Assembly (NCBI GenBank): GCA_946410005.1
Contig: CAMJYS010000036.1
Span: forward strand, 1 to 7,701
DNA: 7,701 nt
DNA from: an uncultured Clostridia bacterium
GTDB lineage: Bacteria > Bacillota > Clostridia > Oscillospirales > Acutalibacteraceae
Direction of reading: 5' to 3'
The notes below the pieces were generated by a model. That model had not been told where the DNA came from and did not search any database. It saw nothing but the letters and a program-made list of their open reading frames with translations. The position numbers and the translations under genes are program-made. Position 1 is the stretch's first letter; each line of letters starts with the position of its first letter. Below, piece after piece: positions 7,024 through 7,701 of this stretch.

Positions 7024-7029
7024 CCTCCT
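7024..7029 (-). promoter_or_regulatory. Ribosome binding site AGGAGG fixing a GTG start
   Basis: A perfect AGGAGG on the minus strand lies 6 nt before the GTG at 7015-7017. It decides the start of the 147-aa phage-like gene, which has no in-frame ATG nearby. It is the strongest Shine-Dalgarno in the window. Confidence 0.85.
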
Positions 7030-7054
7030 AAATTTTATGTATCCATTTAATCAT

Positions 7055-7378
7055 TTAAGCCTTTTCCAAAACAGCTCTTTCATATATGGCTTGGCCTGAA
7101 AAAAATACATTTTCGGCTTTTTTTACAACATAATTTTGATTTTCCACAATAATTACGGTTGTCGTAGGGCAAATATTAATCTGATGCTCAGCAAAACCTA
7201 TATACAAAAATTGTTCGACTTTATTTTCGTCCACATAGTCACCGTAAAGCTCGCTTTGCCAATCGCAACGCAAAGGCTGAACAAATGCTTTTGTTAAAAT
7301 CAAATCTGAATTGCTACTCTTTTTGATAGATATGTTTTGCCCGTATCTTTCTATTAATGTTTTTGCGTTCAATGCCAT
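7055..7378 (-). CDS. Phage-like hypothetical protein, possible head-tail or tail completion protein
   Basis: This is a 107-aa protein of unknown exact function. The pattern is a short N-terminal helix (MALNAKTLIERYGQ), then beta strands ISIKKSS, TKAFVQPLRC, FLYIGFAEHQI, TTVIIVENQNYVVKKAENVFF, and a final YERAVLEK. This 'short beta-rich protein with a KAFVQPLR-like strand and a YVVKKAE-like strand' style is familiar from small structural genes of Gram-positive phages between capsid and tail genes, so a head-tail joining or tail-completion role is plausible but unproven. No transmembrane segment is present. The ATG at 7378 abuts the TAG stop of the preceding gene with no base between, which suggests translational coupling; AAAGGA lies about 8 nt upstream. 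It is followed after 37 nt by the 147-aa gene on the same strand. Confidence 0.75.
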   Translation of the reverse strand: MALNAKTLIERYGQNISIKKSSNSDLILTKAFVQPLRCDWQSELYGDYVDENKVEQFLYIGFAEHQINICPTTTVIIVENQNYVVKKAENVFFSGQAIYERAVLEKA

Positions 7379-7701
7379 CTAAATAATCCTTTCAAACATG
7401 AAATTTTCATCTTTTAAAATGTCTGCAATAGACCTTTTTGCGTCTTGCCACACTTTCTTTGCATTGCTTATCATCCTGCTTGTGTCGGTTTTTATTCTAA
7501 GCTCTCCGGCGGCAAACGATTCCGCTCCTCCGGAATTCGACGTACTGTATAAAATATATCTGTAAAAAGCCAGTGCGGCCGAAGCGGAATTTAACCTCCG
7601 TGCATTTTCTTCTTGGTTAACACCATCTTTTAAATTGGAGGTTATCTCCATCCAGGCTTCTTCGCAAAGCGGAGACCATTTTTCCGTTTCTTCTGCCGAA
7701 A
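7379..7701 (-). CDS. Phage-like hypothetical protein, partial (5' end beyond window)
   Basis: The frame is open through to the right window edge, giving 106 visible codons. An internal ATG at 7651 would give a 90-aa protein, but the frame continues upstream without a stop and reads SAEETEKWSPLCEEAW before that methionine, with matching amphipathic character, so the true start is outside the window. The visible part is helical: EENARRLNSASAALAFYRYILYS, a Gly/Ser turn with SGGAESFAAGELRIK, then a helix ending KRSIADILKDENFMFERI. It resembles small Clostridia prophage proteins next to head-tail joining genes; I recognise the style but no defined family. It abuts the next gene (TAG then ATG). GC looks somewhat higher than in the 147-aa gene, by eye only. 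Confidence 0.7.
   Translation of the reverse strand, partial: SAEETEKWSPLCEEAWMEITSNLKDGVNQEENARRLNSASAALAFYRYILYSTSNSGGAESFAAGELRIKTDTSRMISNAKKVWQDAKRSIADILKDENFMFERII

Overview
The window is a low-GC stretch carrying the conserved ribosome-assembly and translation operon in the order rimP-nusA-ylxR-ylxQ-infB-rbfA-nrnA-truB, all on the minus strand. This order, together with ylxR and an L7Ae-type ylxQ between nusA and infB, a short NusA ending after its second KH domain, and a DHH/DHHA1 phosphoesterase (nrnA type) between rbfA and truB, points to a Firmicute, most likely an AT-rich Clostridia member. I cannot name the genus. The left end is not biological: bases 1-42 match the 3' part of the Illumina TruSeq universal (P5/read 1) adapter, so this is the raw end of a draft or metagenomic contig.

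Layout in transcription order (right to left). Positions 7701-6574 hold three small phage-like genes: one open at the window edge, one of 107 aa, and one of 147 aa with a GTG start. They look like small head-tail or tail-assembly proteins of a prophage, recognised by style and order rather than by a decisive motif. Positions 6573-6455 are the only sizeable gap. They hold a good sigma-A-type promoter with an extended -10, a predicted 5' leader of about 70 nt, an 11-bp terminator-like hairpin in that leader, and the rimP ribosome binding site. Positions 6454-43 hold the eight operon genes, packed with gaps of 36 bases or less or with small overlaps. truB is cut off by the adapter after 123 codons.

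The operon genes form one functional unit. RimP and RbfA mature the 30S subunit, IF2 drives initiation, and NusA controls elongation, pausing and termination. YlxR and YlxQ are small RNA-binding proteins of the same locus. NrnA degrades very short RNAs and pAp, and TruB makes pseudouridine 55 in tRNA. Three of the eight genes (ylxR, ylxQ, nrnA) start with TTG, and in-frame upstream stops support this directly.

I found no evidence of a novel defence, CRISPR or mobile system. The points most worth a second look are the adapter contamination and its artefactual truB tail, the abrupt junction between phage-like genes and the rimP promoter, the leader hairpin with a possible competing pairing partner, and the clustered TTG starts.
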